This document shows positions 22,096 to 29,236 of a stretch of DNA of 29,236 nt, piece after piece (the stretch's first letter is position 1; each line of letters opens with the position of its first letter). The translations under genes and the position numbers were made by a program. Source of the DNA: Caproicibacter sp047777415 (GTDB lineage Bacteria; Bacillota; Clostridia; Oscillospirales; Acutalibacteraceae); the NCBI GenBank assembly GCA_047777415.1, contig JBKEEO010000004.1, positions 1-29,236 on the forward strand. The letters are read 5' to 3'. The notes beneath the pieces were generated by a model. The model was not told the DNA's origin and made no database searches. It saw only the letters and a program-made list of their open reading frames with translations.

Positions 22096-22668
22096 CTATT
22101 CTTGCGGCTCTGCATGCTCTGTATAGGTATATACTTGGTCGTACCAAGTATTATACACGCTTTGGCTTGGTTCCGCCTTTGCTTTTACAAGGCCGGTGTC
22201 CGATGCAGGCGCGGCCGTAATGCTGATAGATTCCGTCTGTGGTTCAATCGTTGAGCCTTTTGTCGTGCTGCCTTGATTGGGTCTCGAAGCTGTAACATTA
22301 TACAGCACATGCCTTACCGCGTTTTTATCCCCGCTAAATTCAAACAACAATGCAAAATTGTGTGTAGCTGCGTTTGCGTCCTCAAAAAGTACACCGTTAG
22401 CGTCTTCTTTGTATCCCAGCACATCTTTTTTGAATTGGTCCGAAATAAGTGCCATTTCTAATGTCCCGGAATAACCATTATTTGTGTAATCAGAGAAATA
22501 TTTTGCATCATCGGCATAAAATTCGGCTTGCTCTCCCTGCGGGTCCAATGTCAGGCTAACACCGCCGGGCATTTTTACAGGCGTTCCATATGTAATTGAA
22601 CCGTCTTCATCCTCTGTAATCACTGCATAATGCACGTTTTTTAGGCCGTATTTAATTTTATTGGTCAT
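22096..22668 (-). CDS. Major tail protein (phi13 family)
   Basis: A 190-aa tail tube protein. Recognisable features are KYGLKNVHYAVITEDEDGSITYGTPVKMPGGVSLTLDPQGE at the N-terminus (in pieces typical of phi13-type tube proteins), EFYADDAKYF, and FALLFEFSGDKNAVRHVLYNV. The C-terminal tail (TWYDQVYTYTEHAEP) is acidic. AAGGAGTG gives a strong ribosome site, as expected for an abundant structural protein. Confidence 0.9.
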   Translation of the reverse strand: MTNKIKYGLKNVHYAVITEDEDGSITYGTPVKMPGGVSLTLDPQGEQAEFYADDAKYFSDYTNNGYSGTLEMALISDQFKKDVLGYKEDANGVLFEDANAATHNFALLFEFSGDKNAVRHVLYNVTASRPNQGSTTKGSTIEPQTESISITAAPASDTGLVKAKAEPSQSVYNTWYDQVYTYTEHAEPQE

Positions 22669-22682
22669 TTTTCTTCACTCCT

Positions 22683-22994
22683 TTAAATTTGTATTTCATA
22701 AACAACTTGATACATTTCTTCACTTTCGAGGTAGGCTTCTGTCTTGTCATAGTAAATATCATTTCCATCAAACAGATTTTCTATGACCTGCTCGCTCTCG
22801 AAGTCCTTTTCGTCCGCATAAAGCTCCACCTGATAGTTGTTAAGCTTTTGGTAAACTTTATTTTCAGCTCCAAAGTTGTTGCTGTGGGTGAACAGATAAA
22901 CGATATACGGAAGATTCGGAGGGTTCTCAAAGTGATGATAAGCAACTGGCAAGCCTGTGCTTTTCAGTAAACGATACAATTCAACTTGCGTCAT
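22683..22994 (-). CDS. Tail completion / tail terminator protein
   Basis: A 103-aa protein with the pattern of small siphophage tail terminators: an N-terminal helix (TQVELYRLLKSTGLPVAYHHF), LPYIVYLFTHSNNFGAENKVY, NYQVELYADEKDFESEQ and a final beta strand (MYQVVYEIQI). It lies between gp10-like and the major tail protein, where the protein that caps the tail is encoded. Strong purine-rich ribosome site before the ATG. Confidence 0.8.
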   Translation of the reverse strand: MTQVELYRLLKSTGLPVAYHHFENPPNLPYIVYLFTHSNNFGAENKVYQKLNNYQVELYADEKDFESEQVIENLFDGNDIYYDKTEAYLESEEMYQVVYEIQI

Positions 22995-22997
22995 GCC

Positions 22998-23387
22998 CTA
23001 ACCCCCTTGTTTGATAACTCTTTCAACTTCTGCTGAAAACTCTTGTATAACCTGTTCCTCAACTGGTCTAATATGTGACTTTCCTTCCACTCGGCCTCCG
23101 CCCCTTTTCGCGTGGCCGTGTTCCAGCAAATGTGTAAGCTGTGGCTTGCTTTTGTTGTAGATGATATGGCTATTTGTTTCGCCGTATCTCTTTACTGTTT
23201 TTTGGGTCCATCCTCCGGCATATTTCCCAGTCTTTTTGGGAGACTTGCTCTTTAGTTCCCTGACGGCATCTTTTGTTATTTTTTCACTAGCTTGGTCAAT
23301 ACCATCGATGACATCTTCTGAGTATTCTGCAAGACCTTTGGCGATTTCGTTAGCAAGCTGGTCTATTTTTATACTAGCAATTGCCAA
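22998..23387 (-). CDS. HK97 gp10-like head-tail protein
   Basis: A 129-aa basic protein with KSPKKTGKYAGGWTQKTV, HLLEHGHAKRGGGRVEGKSHIRPVEE, the hallmark of the HK97 gp10 family. It acts at the head-tail interface or in tail completion. The listed TTG start (23387) lies too close to GAAGGTGA; a start two codons later would space better, so the exact N-terminus is uncertain. It overlaps the preceding gene by 14 bases. Confidence 0.88.
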   Translation of the reverse strand: MAIASIKIDQLANEIAKGLAEYSEDVIDGIDQASEKITKDAVRELKSKSPKKTGKYAGGWTQKTVKRYGETNSHIIYNKSKPQLTHLLEHGHAKRGGGRVEGKSHIRPVEEQVIQEFSAEVERVIKQGG

Positions 23388-23679
23388 TCACCTTCTCACA
23401 TACAAGCTCCAGCTCTTCAAACCTTTTCAGGTATGTTCTGATTACTTTATATTTTTGTCCTTCAAACTCGACTTCTTTTTCCCCACTATATTCATAGGCA
23501 TGGACGACAAACGTTATTTCCGGTTTCAAACCCGCTTGTGCCGCTGCGTAAAATTCACTTCTAACAATAGATTTTACGGCGCATAATATATTTGTCTTGA
23601 TTGGAACCTTAATTTCCTGACCTATCTCGTTATAATCCGTTTTGTAGTTTATTAATGCTAGCGCATAGTCATATGTCAT
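23374..23679 (-). CDS. Phage head closure protein
   Basis: About 101 aa. Family-like features include IVRSEFYAAAQAGLKPEITFVVHAYEYSGEKEVEFEGQKYKVIRTYLK in parts, matching SPP1 gp16/HK97 head-closure proteins that seal the connector. I place the start at the second ATG (23679), which is eight to nine bases after AGAGG; the first ATG (23688) touches the ribosome site. It overlaps the genes on either side, as in most phage head-tail clusters. Confidence 0.85.
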   Translation of the reverse strand: MTYDYALALINYKTDYNEIGQEIKVPIKTNILCAVKSIVRSEFYAAAQAGLKPEITFVVHAYEYSGEKEVEFEGQKYKVIRTYLKRFEELELVCEKVIGNC

Positions 23680-23965
23680 TGTTGTCATCCTCTGCCGGCG
23701 CAGCAGTATGAATCATTAGATTATGCAACCGAAATTGAAGGTGTCTTGGCATCGCTCCGGATTCGTCGCGGGATTGATAGCGCCACGTTGCATAGTCAAC
23801 ACAAAACATGAGATGGTTCATATTATCCATATCAAGTGCGATGCCCTTTTCCTGTTCCAGTTCCTGCACAATGCCGGAAATAATGGCGGTCAGATATTCA
23901 TCTCTAACCGCCGTTGTGATTCCAAGCCTTGCCTTGACCAGTTTTAAAATTTTTGCTATGTCCAT
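23669..23965 (-). CDS. Head-tail connector protein (gp6-like)
   Basis: A 98-aa helical protein with KILKLVKARLGITTAVRDEYLTAII near the start, MFCVDYATWRYQSRDESGAMPRHLQFRLHNLM later: the QLRG/gp6-like connector pattern of HK97 phages. It forms the ring below the portal. Its start overlaps the HeH mini-gene. Confidence 0.88.
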   Translation of the reverse strand: MDIAKILKLVKARLGITTAVRDEYLTAIISGIVQELEQEKGIALDMDNMNHLMFCVDYATWRYQSRDESGAMPRHLQFRLHNLMIHTAAPAEDDNNDI

Positions 23966-24072
23966 CCCATAGCCCCCTTGATGGACGAAATAATGTCAGC
24001 TTTCAGCATAGAAGATGACAGCCCATCAATTCCATGTTCGGCAGCAAGCTGGAGCAACTCAGCTTTTGTCAT
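23956..24072 (-). CDS. HeH/Rho_N-like mini-protein after the capsid gene
   Basis: A frame of 38 codons from ATG 24072, ending in TAG at 23956-23958 and overlapping the connector gene by ten bases. The product is a helix-extension-helix domain (TKAELLQLAAEHGIDGLS, then MLKADIISSI), as often found just after HK97 capsid genes. The ATG has no good ribosome site, and the frame stays open upstream into the capsid stop region without another ATG, GTG or TTG. It is therefore either weakly expressed or made as an extension of the capsid protein by frameshifting (see findings). Confidence 0.6.
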   Translation of the reverse strand: MTKAELLQLAAEHGIDGLSSSMLKADIISSIKGAMGWT

Positions 24073-24113
24073 AGAACCGAGTTCAGGCTGTGTCTCGGGG
24101 GAGCTGAAAGCCG

Positions 24114-25391
24114 TTATTCCCCCGAGGATTCCTCAGACGGTTCCGTGATAGTTACCAATGCGAAAGCTTTCGAGTTTGTTGGTTTGCCGTCAAAACGGCC
24201 TTTACCACGGAAAGCCATTTGGTCCTCAGCAAATTTCACATGTTCACTGCGGTCGATTGTAATATTCTCACGTTCAACCAGTGTATACTGTGAAAAGTCT
24301 CCAAACAGCACTTTGTCATCGTCCATAAACTGGCTGAACACGACACGGATTCCGACAAGGTCAGGCTGCCGCAAGTTTGGCAGTTTGCCAACTACATTGC
24401 CGCTGGAATCAACCTGGATGCTAAAATCAGCCAATCGGTTGTAATACGTTTTACGCTTCATGACAGCAACGATTTCACCAACGCTGTCATCGCCAGTGTC
24501 AATCAAGCCAATTTTTTTGACAAGGTTTTTAAGAAGATTTTCATCTGCTGTTACTGTTACTTGATTTTCGGCAGGCAAGCTTGAAATAATCCCTGTTGGT
24601 TGTTTGTTCGTTGCCCCGGTTCCTTTTAAGATAGCTTGATCAAGCGCTTTAGCAATTGCCCGGGCGATTTTCCGGGTAACATATGAATCTAGGTTAATAA
24701 TGCTGTCCTGCAGCAGGTAATTATCAACAAAAATCACTTTTCCGACTTTAAAACCGTCAAAGTCAATACTCGTAATTGTACCGGCATCATCCGCCTGGAT
24801 AGAAGCCGACTGCTCAACCCAAGTTGCTGGCGCGGTATCAGTATCAACCAAAATGCGGGTTGTGCCCATCACCTGAAGTTTGTCGACTAATGGATACAGA
24901 GTCGTAAAATCCCCCATAATATCCATGATTCGATTAACAACTACCTCTGGAATGGTTAACTCTCCGCCGGTTACCGCCCTTAAATTTCTAAACTTTTCGT
25001 AAAAGTCTCTTACTTCTTCTCGTTGGTAATACTCGCCGGTCTTTAATAGTTCCCTTACTTGCATTCTGTTCATACGTTTTTCTCTCCCTTCAAAATGCTC
25101 GTCTCTCTGCTCTAGTTGCGGTTCTTTGCTTTCCAGTTCTGCAAGCTCCCTTTCCAGTTCAGCAATTTCTCCCTCTAACTTGTTTTTTTTCTCGTACAAT
25201 TCTTGCTTTTCGCTTTCTAGTTTTGAAACTTCTTCCTCGACAGTATTGACTTCCTCATCGGTTTGAGCTTCATCCAATGCCTGTTCAAGTTGGGTCTCTC
25301 TGGTTTTCAGATTTTCCTCTTGTGCCTGCAATTGAGTTAAACTGGATTTTCTTTGCTCAATTTTTTTAGACAGCATCAACTGTTTTAACAT
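24114..25391 (-). CDS. Major capsid protein (HK97 family)
   Basis: A 425-aa HK97-fold coat protein. Residues about 5-105 are a long acidic coiled coil (LEGEIAELERELAELESKEP), the delta/scaffold domain normally removed by the prohead protease. The shell part shows VTGGELTIPEVVVNRIMDIM, TRILVDTDTAPATWVEQ, VGKVIFVDNYLLQDS, ARAIAKALDQAILKGTG and VVFSQFMDDDKVLFGDFSQY. It follows the protease with a seven-base overlap. Confidence 0.95.
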   Translation of the reverse strand: MLKQLMLSKKIEQRKSSLTQLQAQEENLKTRETQLEQALDEAQTDEEVNTVEEEVSKLESEKQELYEKKNKLEGEIAELERELAELESKEPQLEQRDEHFEGREKRMNRMQVRELLKTGEYYQREEVRDFYEKFRNLRAVTGGELTIPEVVVNRIMDIMGDFTTLYPLVDKLQVMGTTRILVDTDTAPATWVEQSASIQADDAGTITSIDFDGFKVGKVIFVDNYLLQDSIINLDSYVTRKIARAIAKALDQAILKGTGATNKQPTGIISSLPAENQVTVTADENLLKNLVKKIGLIDTGDDSVGEIVAVMKRKTYYNRLADFSIQVDSSGNVVGKLPNLRQPDLVGIRVVFSQFMDDDKVLFGDFSQYTLVERENITIDRSEHVKFAEDQMAFRGKGRFDGKPTNSKAFALVTITEPSEESSGE

Positions 25392-25963
25392 ATCTTCTTC
25401 AGCCTCTCTTTCAATTGATTTTTTCTTTCCTCGAGTTTTCTTTGCTTATGTTGTTCAACTTGCTTGTGTCTAGCCTGAACGCCCGTCTCCTCATACTGTG
25501 GGAAGGTACATACAGACACTTCATGTAAGTCAATCTCTTTGAGTATCCACTTTACAGTGTTGTCCTCCCTATAATCTGTTTCTTCATCCAAAATGTTAAA
25601 CCCAAAGCTGCACTGGTCCACATCTCCGCGTTTTACCCTCTCGTAAAGGTTAACGGCATCCGTATCGTTTGGATTGATTTTTATCCTGCCCCATAGGCCT
25701 CTTGCATCGGTTTTTAGTTCCAGCGTGCCGGCCTTGTTTCTGCCCAATACAAGGCTGGTATCATGATTAATCAAGGCTCTAATGTCGTTTGAAAGTGTAT
25801 TATCGAATGCTCCTGGAGCTATTTCCTCAAATGCTCCAGGCCATAGTTCTGTTTCGGTATTGTATACTGCAAAATAGCCTTCAATAATCATTTCATCTTC
25901 TTCCGCCCTGGTCTGAAGTTGTGTTTGTAAACTTCTGGTTTGCATTTCGCTTGTTCTATTCAC
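25385..25963 (-). CDS. HK97-family prohead protease
   Basis: About 192 aa. It processes the capsid protein during maturation. The serine-protease residues typical of the family are visible: His67 (LINHDTSLVLGR), Ser119 (QCSFGF) and the acidic residue of HEVSVCTFP near 148; MIIEGYFAVYN and LWPGAFEEIAPGAFD are further marks. I prefer GTG at 25963, seven bases after GGGAGGT; GTG at 25972 sits inside the ribosome site. The C-terminal 40 residues are basic and helical. It still reaches the portal gene's end with a short overlap. Confidence 0.93.
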   Translation of the reverse strand: MNRTSEMQTRSLQTQLQTRAEEDEMIIEGYFAVYNTETELWPGAFEEIAPGAFDNTLSNDIRALINHDTSLVLGRNKAGTLELKTDARGLWGRIKINPNDTDAVNLYERVKRGDVDQCSFGFNILDEETDYREDNTVKWILKEIDLHEVSVCTFPQYEETGVQARHKQVEQHKQRKLEERKNQLKERLKKIC

Positions 25964-27149
25964 TGCCTTCACCTCCCTGTAATAATTTCAATTGGTCCCC
26001 GATTTTATCTAAGGGAATATAATTTTCTAAAATCACTAAATTGGACAATCCTGCTAATGGACTCATTCCAAGTACATCTCTCACCTCATTACCAGTCGCA
26101 ATACCTCTGACATATAAGTCGGTATAAACATCTGATAATTCTTTTAAATCGTATGCGTATAAGGACCGTGGATTAAATTTAAAGTACAAGTCAGGACTAT
26201 ATAGCAATTTCCTTGTTAGCTCCTGTTCTATTCCTTTAGCAATTGGGAGTATGGTCGAATTGATAAAGTTGTTGTACTCCTCTTTGTTATACTCACCAAC
26301 CCCCAGCATAAAAGCAGGCACACCAAATATGCCTGCTACGGTTCGCTTATCAATTTCTACTGCCTCATTGAGTGCTATATCCTTTAAACTCAAAGGTTTA
26401 ACTTGTTCTACTTCCAGCAATTCAGCAGGAATAATCCATGGTTGTCCTGATTTTTCTCGTTTGAGGTACATATCAAAGACTTTTTCTCTGCCTTCTTCGC
26501 TTGCTATTTCTGCTGTGTTAGCGTCCACCTTGATGATTAAACTTGGCATATACTTTCCGCTCATAAAGGTTTTTTTAGTTGCTGTGGCTTGTTTTAAATT
26601 ATTTGCGATATCTTTTAAGGCAACTTTGTATCCTGTACCGACCCATGGTCTTAACGGATTAGGATTAATCGTAAAATGCAGGACTTCATCATAATGATAC
26701 GTCTTGCCTTGGTAAAGCACATTGTACCCATTTTGAGTATCCATAAATGATATTGAATGAGGGCTCAACGGTATAAGTTCATCAATGAATCCATCTTTTA
26801 CTTTTGGATATACAACCGCATTTCCGTCTCCTTCCAGCAGCATTGTATAAACTATGTTGTACATCCACGCTTTTCGAGTCATGAGGCTGTATGGATTGAT
26901 ATCCAATTTTTTGGATAGTTCATTCTTTACCCTTATATCCCCATCCTCTGTGTTCTGCATTAAGTGGATGGTCATGCTGGAGATCAGATCCGCGATTTTA
27001 CTTGCCGCTATCTTAACTTCTGGATTATCGCTTAATCTGGTATATCCCGGTAAAATCGATAGATCTTCCCCGCTCATAAACAGACCAATATAGTCGTTCG
27101 GTTCTGCTCTTGTTGTCATTTTGCGTCTGAGATTTCTAAACCATCCCAT
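25956..27149 (-). CDS. Portal protein (HK97 family)
   Basis: A 397-aa portal, the dodecameric DNA channel. Features: LSDNPEVKIAASKIADLISSMTIHLM, LLEGDGNAVVYPKVKDG, HYDEVLHFTINPNP, RTVAGIFGVPAFMLGVGEYNKEEYNNFINSTILPI and a C-terminal GIATGNEVRDVLGM. Its ATG overlaps no gene but starts directly at the terminase stop (27150). Order terminase, portal, protease, capsid is that of HK97-type siphophages. Confidence 0.95.
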   Translation of the reverse strand: MGWFRNLRRKMTTRAEPNDYIGLFMSGEDLSILPGYTRLSDNPEVKIAASKIADLISSMTIHLMQNTEDGDIRVKNELSKKLDINPYSLMTRKAWMYNIVYTMLLEGDGNAVVYPKVKDGFIDELIPLSPHSISFMDTQNGYNVLYQGKTYHYDEVLHFTINPNPLRPWVGTGYKVALKDIANNLKQATATKKTFMSGKYMPSLIIKVDANTAEIASEEGREKVFDMYLKREKSGQPWIIPAELLEVEQVKPLSLKDIALNEAVEIDKRTVAGIFGVPAFMLGVGEYNKEEYNNFINSTILPIAKGIEQELTRKLLYSPDLYFKFNPRSLYAYDLKELSDVYTDLYVRGIATGNEVRDVLGMSPLAGLSNLVILENYIPLDKIGDQLKLLQGGEGSE

Positions 27150-28880
27150 CTATTTACCACCTTTCAGCCACTTCCTGGCGGTTTCACTTTTTTGCATACT
27201 CTTTAGCATTTGCATTGCTGCGAATACTGCCGCGTCGAATATGTCTATCCTTTGCGTTGGTTCTACTTTTTCGTATTTAATAGCATCGTCTGTTTGCTCT
27301 ATTGCCCGCACATTTTGAACACAATATTCAAAGGCCTCGCTGTGCAGATAATAAAACTTTTGGTCCTTCGTCTTTTTTTCAATACGCCTAAATCCTTCTG
27401 ACTTCAGGTAATAAAGCTGCGGAGTATCCTCGATTCTGAACCGGTGCAGTTTCATGCCAAGGAAGAACTCTCTGCCAAATTTTCGATCAAATCCAACTTG
27501 ATCGATTTGAAAGCCTTTCTTCCTCATCTCTATGAACCATTTGATTACATCATCATAATTAACGGTTGGTGTATTACACATAGTCAACCAGCCATCATCT
27601 TTCCAACCAAAAAGAGGTATATTGTCTTCCTCCGCTTTGTGATGAGCGGCTACAATCGGGAACCATGCATGGGTAATCACGATATCGATGTCGTTATAAA
27701 CACCATACAAAGCAGCCGCTGTTAGATCATGCATTTTAGATAGGTCCGCACCGCCATACCATTTGACGGGAAGTTTCGCAAGCTCATCAATAGTCCAGGT
27801 GTATTTTCTGTCACTGGTTCTGAATTCATCGATGTTGAAATATGTTTTCATTGCACTTGTGTAGATATTTAAACTCTTCGCCAGGAAGGATTTCCTCTGC
27901 TGCGGGTCATTTTGCGCCTGCATCGCGTCATTCATCAACTCCTGAGCGGATACGGATACGTTATAATTAGGATTCGCTTTTTCATGCTCTATTGGATTCG
28001 TGTAGTCAACTTCCCCTGTTTCCGGGTCTTCATCCGCCTTTGCAATAAAAGCAAATAATTGTTCGTCCTTTATCGTACCGTTCAATACTTTTTGACAGTA
28101 CTTCATGCGGTTGTAGCAAAATGAATTCATATTGTCGCCAGCTGTAGTAATACCAATACAAAGACTGTTTCTGTATGCCTTCCCACTTTCTTTAATGGTG
28201 TTGTATTGGCTTGCGCTTTTATATAAATGCAATTCATCAAGTATTTGTATTAGAGTGTTGAGGGAATCCATTCTATCAGAGTTCCCTGCAATAGTCTCTA
28301 TCCTTAAGTATCCATCGCCTAATTCTCCGCTGATTGAATGTTCTTGATTATTGTCTAGTATTCTAAAGTTCTTATCTTCCCCCATTTGCTGCAAGTTATA
28401 TAATAAAAAATTAAAGCTTTGCAGGGCTTGTTTTAATAAAGCGCCAACGATAACTATTTCAGCGCCGGACCTTCTTTCAAGTAATCCTAAACCCCACGCT
28501 AAAGCAGACATAAACGGTGTTTTTCCGTTTTTTCTAGCCAGCATGATAAAAGCTTCTTTAAAACGCCTTAACTGAGTGCCTTTATGGTAGAATCCCAGCA
28601 AATTATAAACGACAAATTTTTGCCATGGCTCCAATAAAAAAGGCCGCCCTCTAAGCGGTCTCCCTTGCATATCTTCCCCTTTTTGATGAACAAACGTTTT
28701 TTCAATGATACCAATCACAAATTCAGCATTTTTAGGATTAAAATCATACTTTGGGTTTTTTAAGTCATCTAAAAACCTTTGACACATATGCTTCGTTTCA
28801 TTGCAAGCTATTTTCCTGCCTTCAAGCACACTTTTTACATATTCCAAAACGATGTCATAGTTTTTGTATTTATTTTTCAA
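27150..28880 (-). CDS. Terminase large subunit
   Basis: A 576-aa DNA-packaging motor. The ATPase half has a Walker A-like ARKNGKT (115-121) and Walker B with catalytic pair ILDE (D215-E216). The nuclease half shows D379 (YGGADLSKMHDLT), VGFDRKFG and a final acidic region IDIFDAAVFAAM. The family is the P27/HK97-like TerL. Start is TTG at 28880, overlapping the small subunit by 11 bases, with no strong ribosome site, so translation is probably coupled. Confidence 0.95.
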   Translation of the reverse strand: MKNKYKNYDIVLEYVKSVLEGRKIACNETKHMCQRFLDDLKNPKYDFNPKNAEFVIGIIEKTFVHQKGEDMQGRPLRGRPFLLEPWQKFVVYNLLGFYHKGTQLRRFKEAFIMLARKNGKTPFMSALAWGLGLLERRSGAEIVIVGALLKQALQSFNFLLYNLQQMGEDKNFRILDNNQEHSISGELGDGYLRIETIAGNSDRMDSLNTLIQILDELHLYKSASQYNTIKESGKAYRNSLCIGITTAGDNMNSFCYNRMKYCQKVLNGTIKDEQLFAFIAKADEDPETGEVDYTNPIEHEKANPNYNVSVSAQELMNDAMQAQNDPQQRKSFLAKSLNIYTSAMKTYFNIDEFRTSDRKYTWTIDELAKLPVKWYGGADLSKMHDLTAAALYGVYNDIDIVITHAWFPIVAAHHKAEEDNIPLFGWKDDGWLTMCNTPTVNYDDVIKWFIEMRKKGFQIDQVGFDRKFGREFFLGMKLHRFRIEDTPQLYYLKSEGFRRIEKKTKDQKFYYLHSEAFEYCVQNVRAIEQTDDAIKYEKVEPTQRIDIFDAAVFAAMQMLKSMQKSETARKWLKGGK

Positions 28881-29223
28881 GGCTGCTCAACACACTTGCA
28901 AGCTTAGATTTTTGTTCCTTTTCTGCTGTTACATTCTCCAGCGCTTTTGGGTTTAGGCAAAGACGGTCAGAGTATGCCAAAATATCTTTTCTCAAGTTCT
29001 CCAGAGTTGCGACAATCGGCGCTTTTTTTGGGCCTCCTTTAGCCGAATTAACCTGCACCTGATAATTGTCTTGTTCGAATTTTTGGTTTAGCGTTAAGTA
29101 CTGAAAAACAAGCTGAGAGTATATGTCAATCAAGCGCCCATACTGCTTTTTGTAAGTCCCCAGCGCTTTCATGTCTGTAATGGTCCCCCGCTTGATGGTT
29201 TCTTTCGTCGGCACTTTTTGCAT
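28870..29223 (-). CDS. Terminase small subunit (P27 family)
   Basis: A 117-aa DNA-recognition subunit of the packaging motor. The pattern DMKALGTYKKQYGRLIDIYSQL, then VNSAKGGPKKAPIVATLENLRKDILAYSDRLCLNPKAL is typical of P27-type small terminases. The ATG at 29223 has GAGGTGAAGG upstream, so the gene is complete at the window edge. It is the first late gene seen here; early genes lie further right. Confidence 0.9.
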   Translation of the reverse strand: MQKVPTKETIKRGTITDMKALGTYKKQYGRLIDIYSQLVFQYLTLNQKFEQDNYQVQVNSAKGGPKKAPIVATLENLRKDILAYSDRLCLNPKALENVTAEKEQKSKLASVLSSLEK

Positions 29224-29236
29224 CCGCCTTCACCTC

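Overview
The window looks like a stretch of a low-to-mid GC Firmicute chromosome, most likely a Clostridia/Oscillospirales-type anaerobe. This rests on AGGAGG-type ribosome sites, frequent TTG/GTG starts, PepV, and family matches made by eye; no species is assigned. A host segment (1 to about 10,075) is followed by the left part of an integrated HK97-type siphophage (about 10,076 to the right edge).

Host segment. A frameshifted DtxR/MntR-type regulator (minus strand, running off the left edge) and an Xaa-Pro aminopeptidase (plus strand) are divergent. An IS481-like insertion sequence sits between their two promoters, flanked by an unusually long 27-bp direct repeat. Next come a promoter-to-terminator RNA or leader and an exported C39-like cysteine-peptidase-fold protein. 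Facing it is a minus-strand operon of a PepV-type M20 dipeptidase and an HD hydrolase. Then come a membrane-anchored GGDEF-EAL protein, a small CmpB-family membrane protein whose ribosome site lies in a perfect hairpin, and two tandem tRNA-Ser genes (TGA, GCT) with their own promoter and terminator.

Prophage left end. A short sequence that would encode the last residues of GuaA (IEWE-stop) at 10,076-10,090 is a candidate attachment core. Inside it is an accessory ('moron') region of small, separately controlled modules: a 45-aa coiled-coil protein; a DUF3006 protein with a ComEC-like metallo-beta-lactamase protein; a plus-strand pair of tiny proteins with a strong promoter; and a Panacea-domain (DUF4065) protein translationally coupled to a three-TM, Cys-rich protein. 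That last pair is a candidate toxin-antitoxin or anti-phage module. Three hairpin terminators in this region share a similar apical sequence.

Prophage late operon, all on the minus strand (read right to left): terminase small and large subunits, portal, HK97-type protease, major capsid, HeH-like mini-protein, head-tail connector, head closure, gp10-like, tail completion, major tail protein, tail chaperones G and GT (with a -1 frameshift site), tape measure, Dit, Tal, a probable receptor-binding protein, GH25 endolysin and holin. Overlapping or abutting genes suggest one long late transcript ending at the terminator near 14,130-14,165. Integrase, repressor and replication genes are not present and would lie beyond the right edge.
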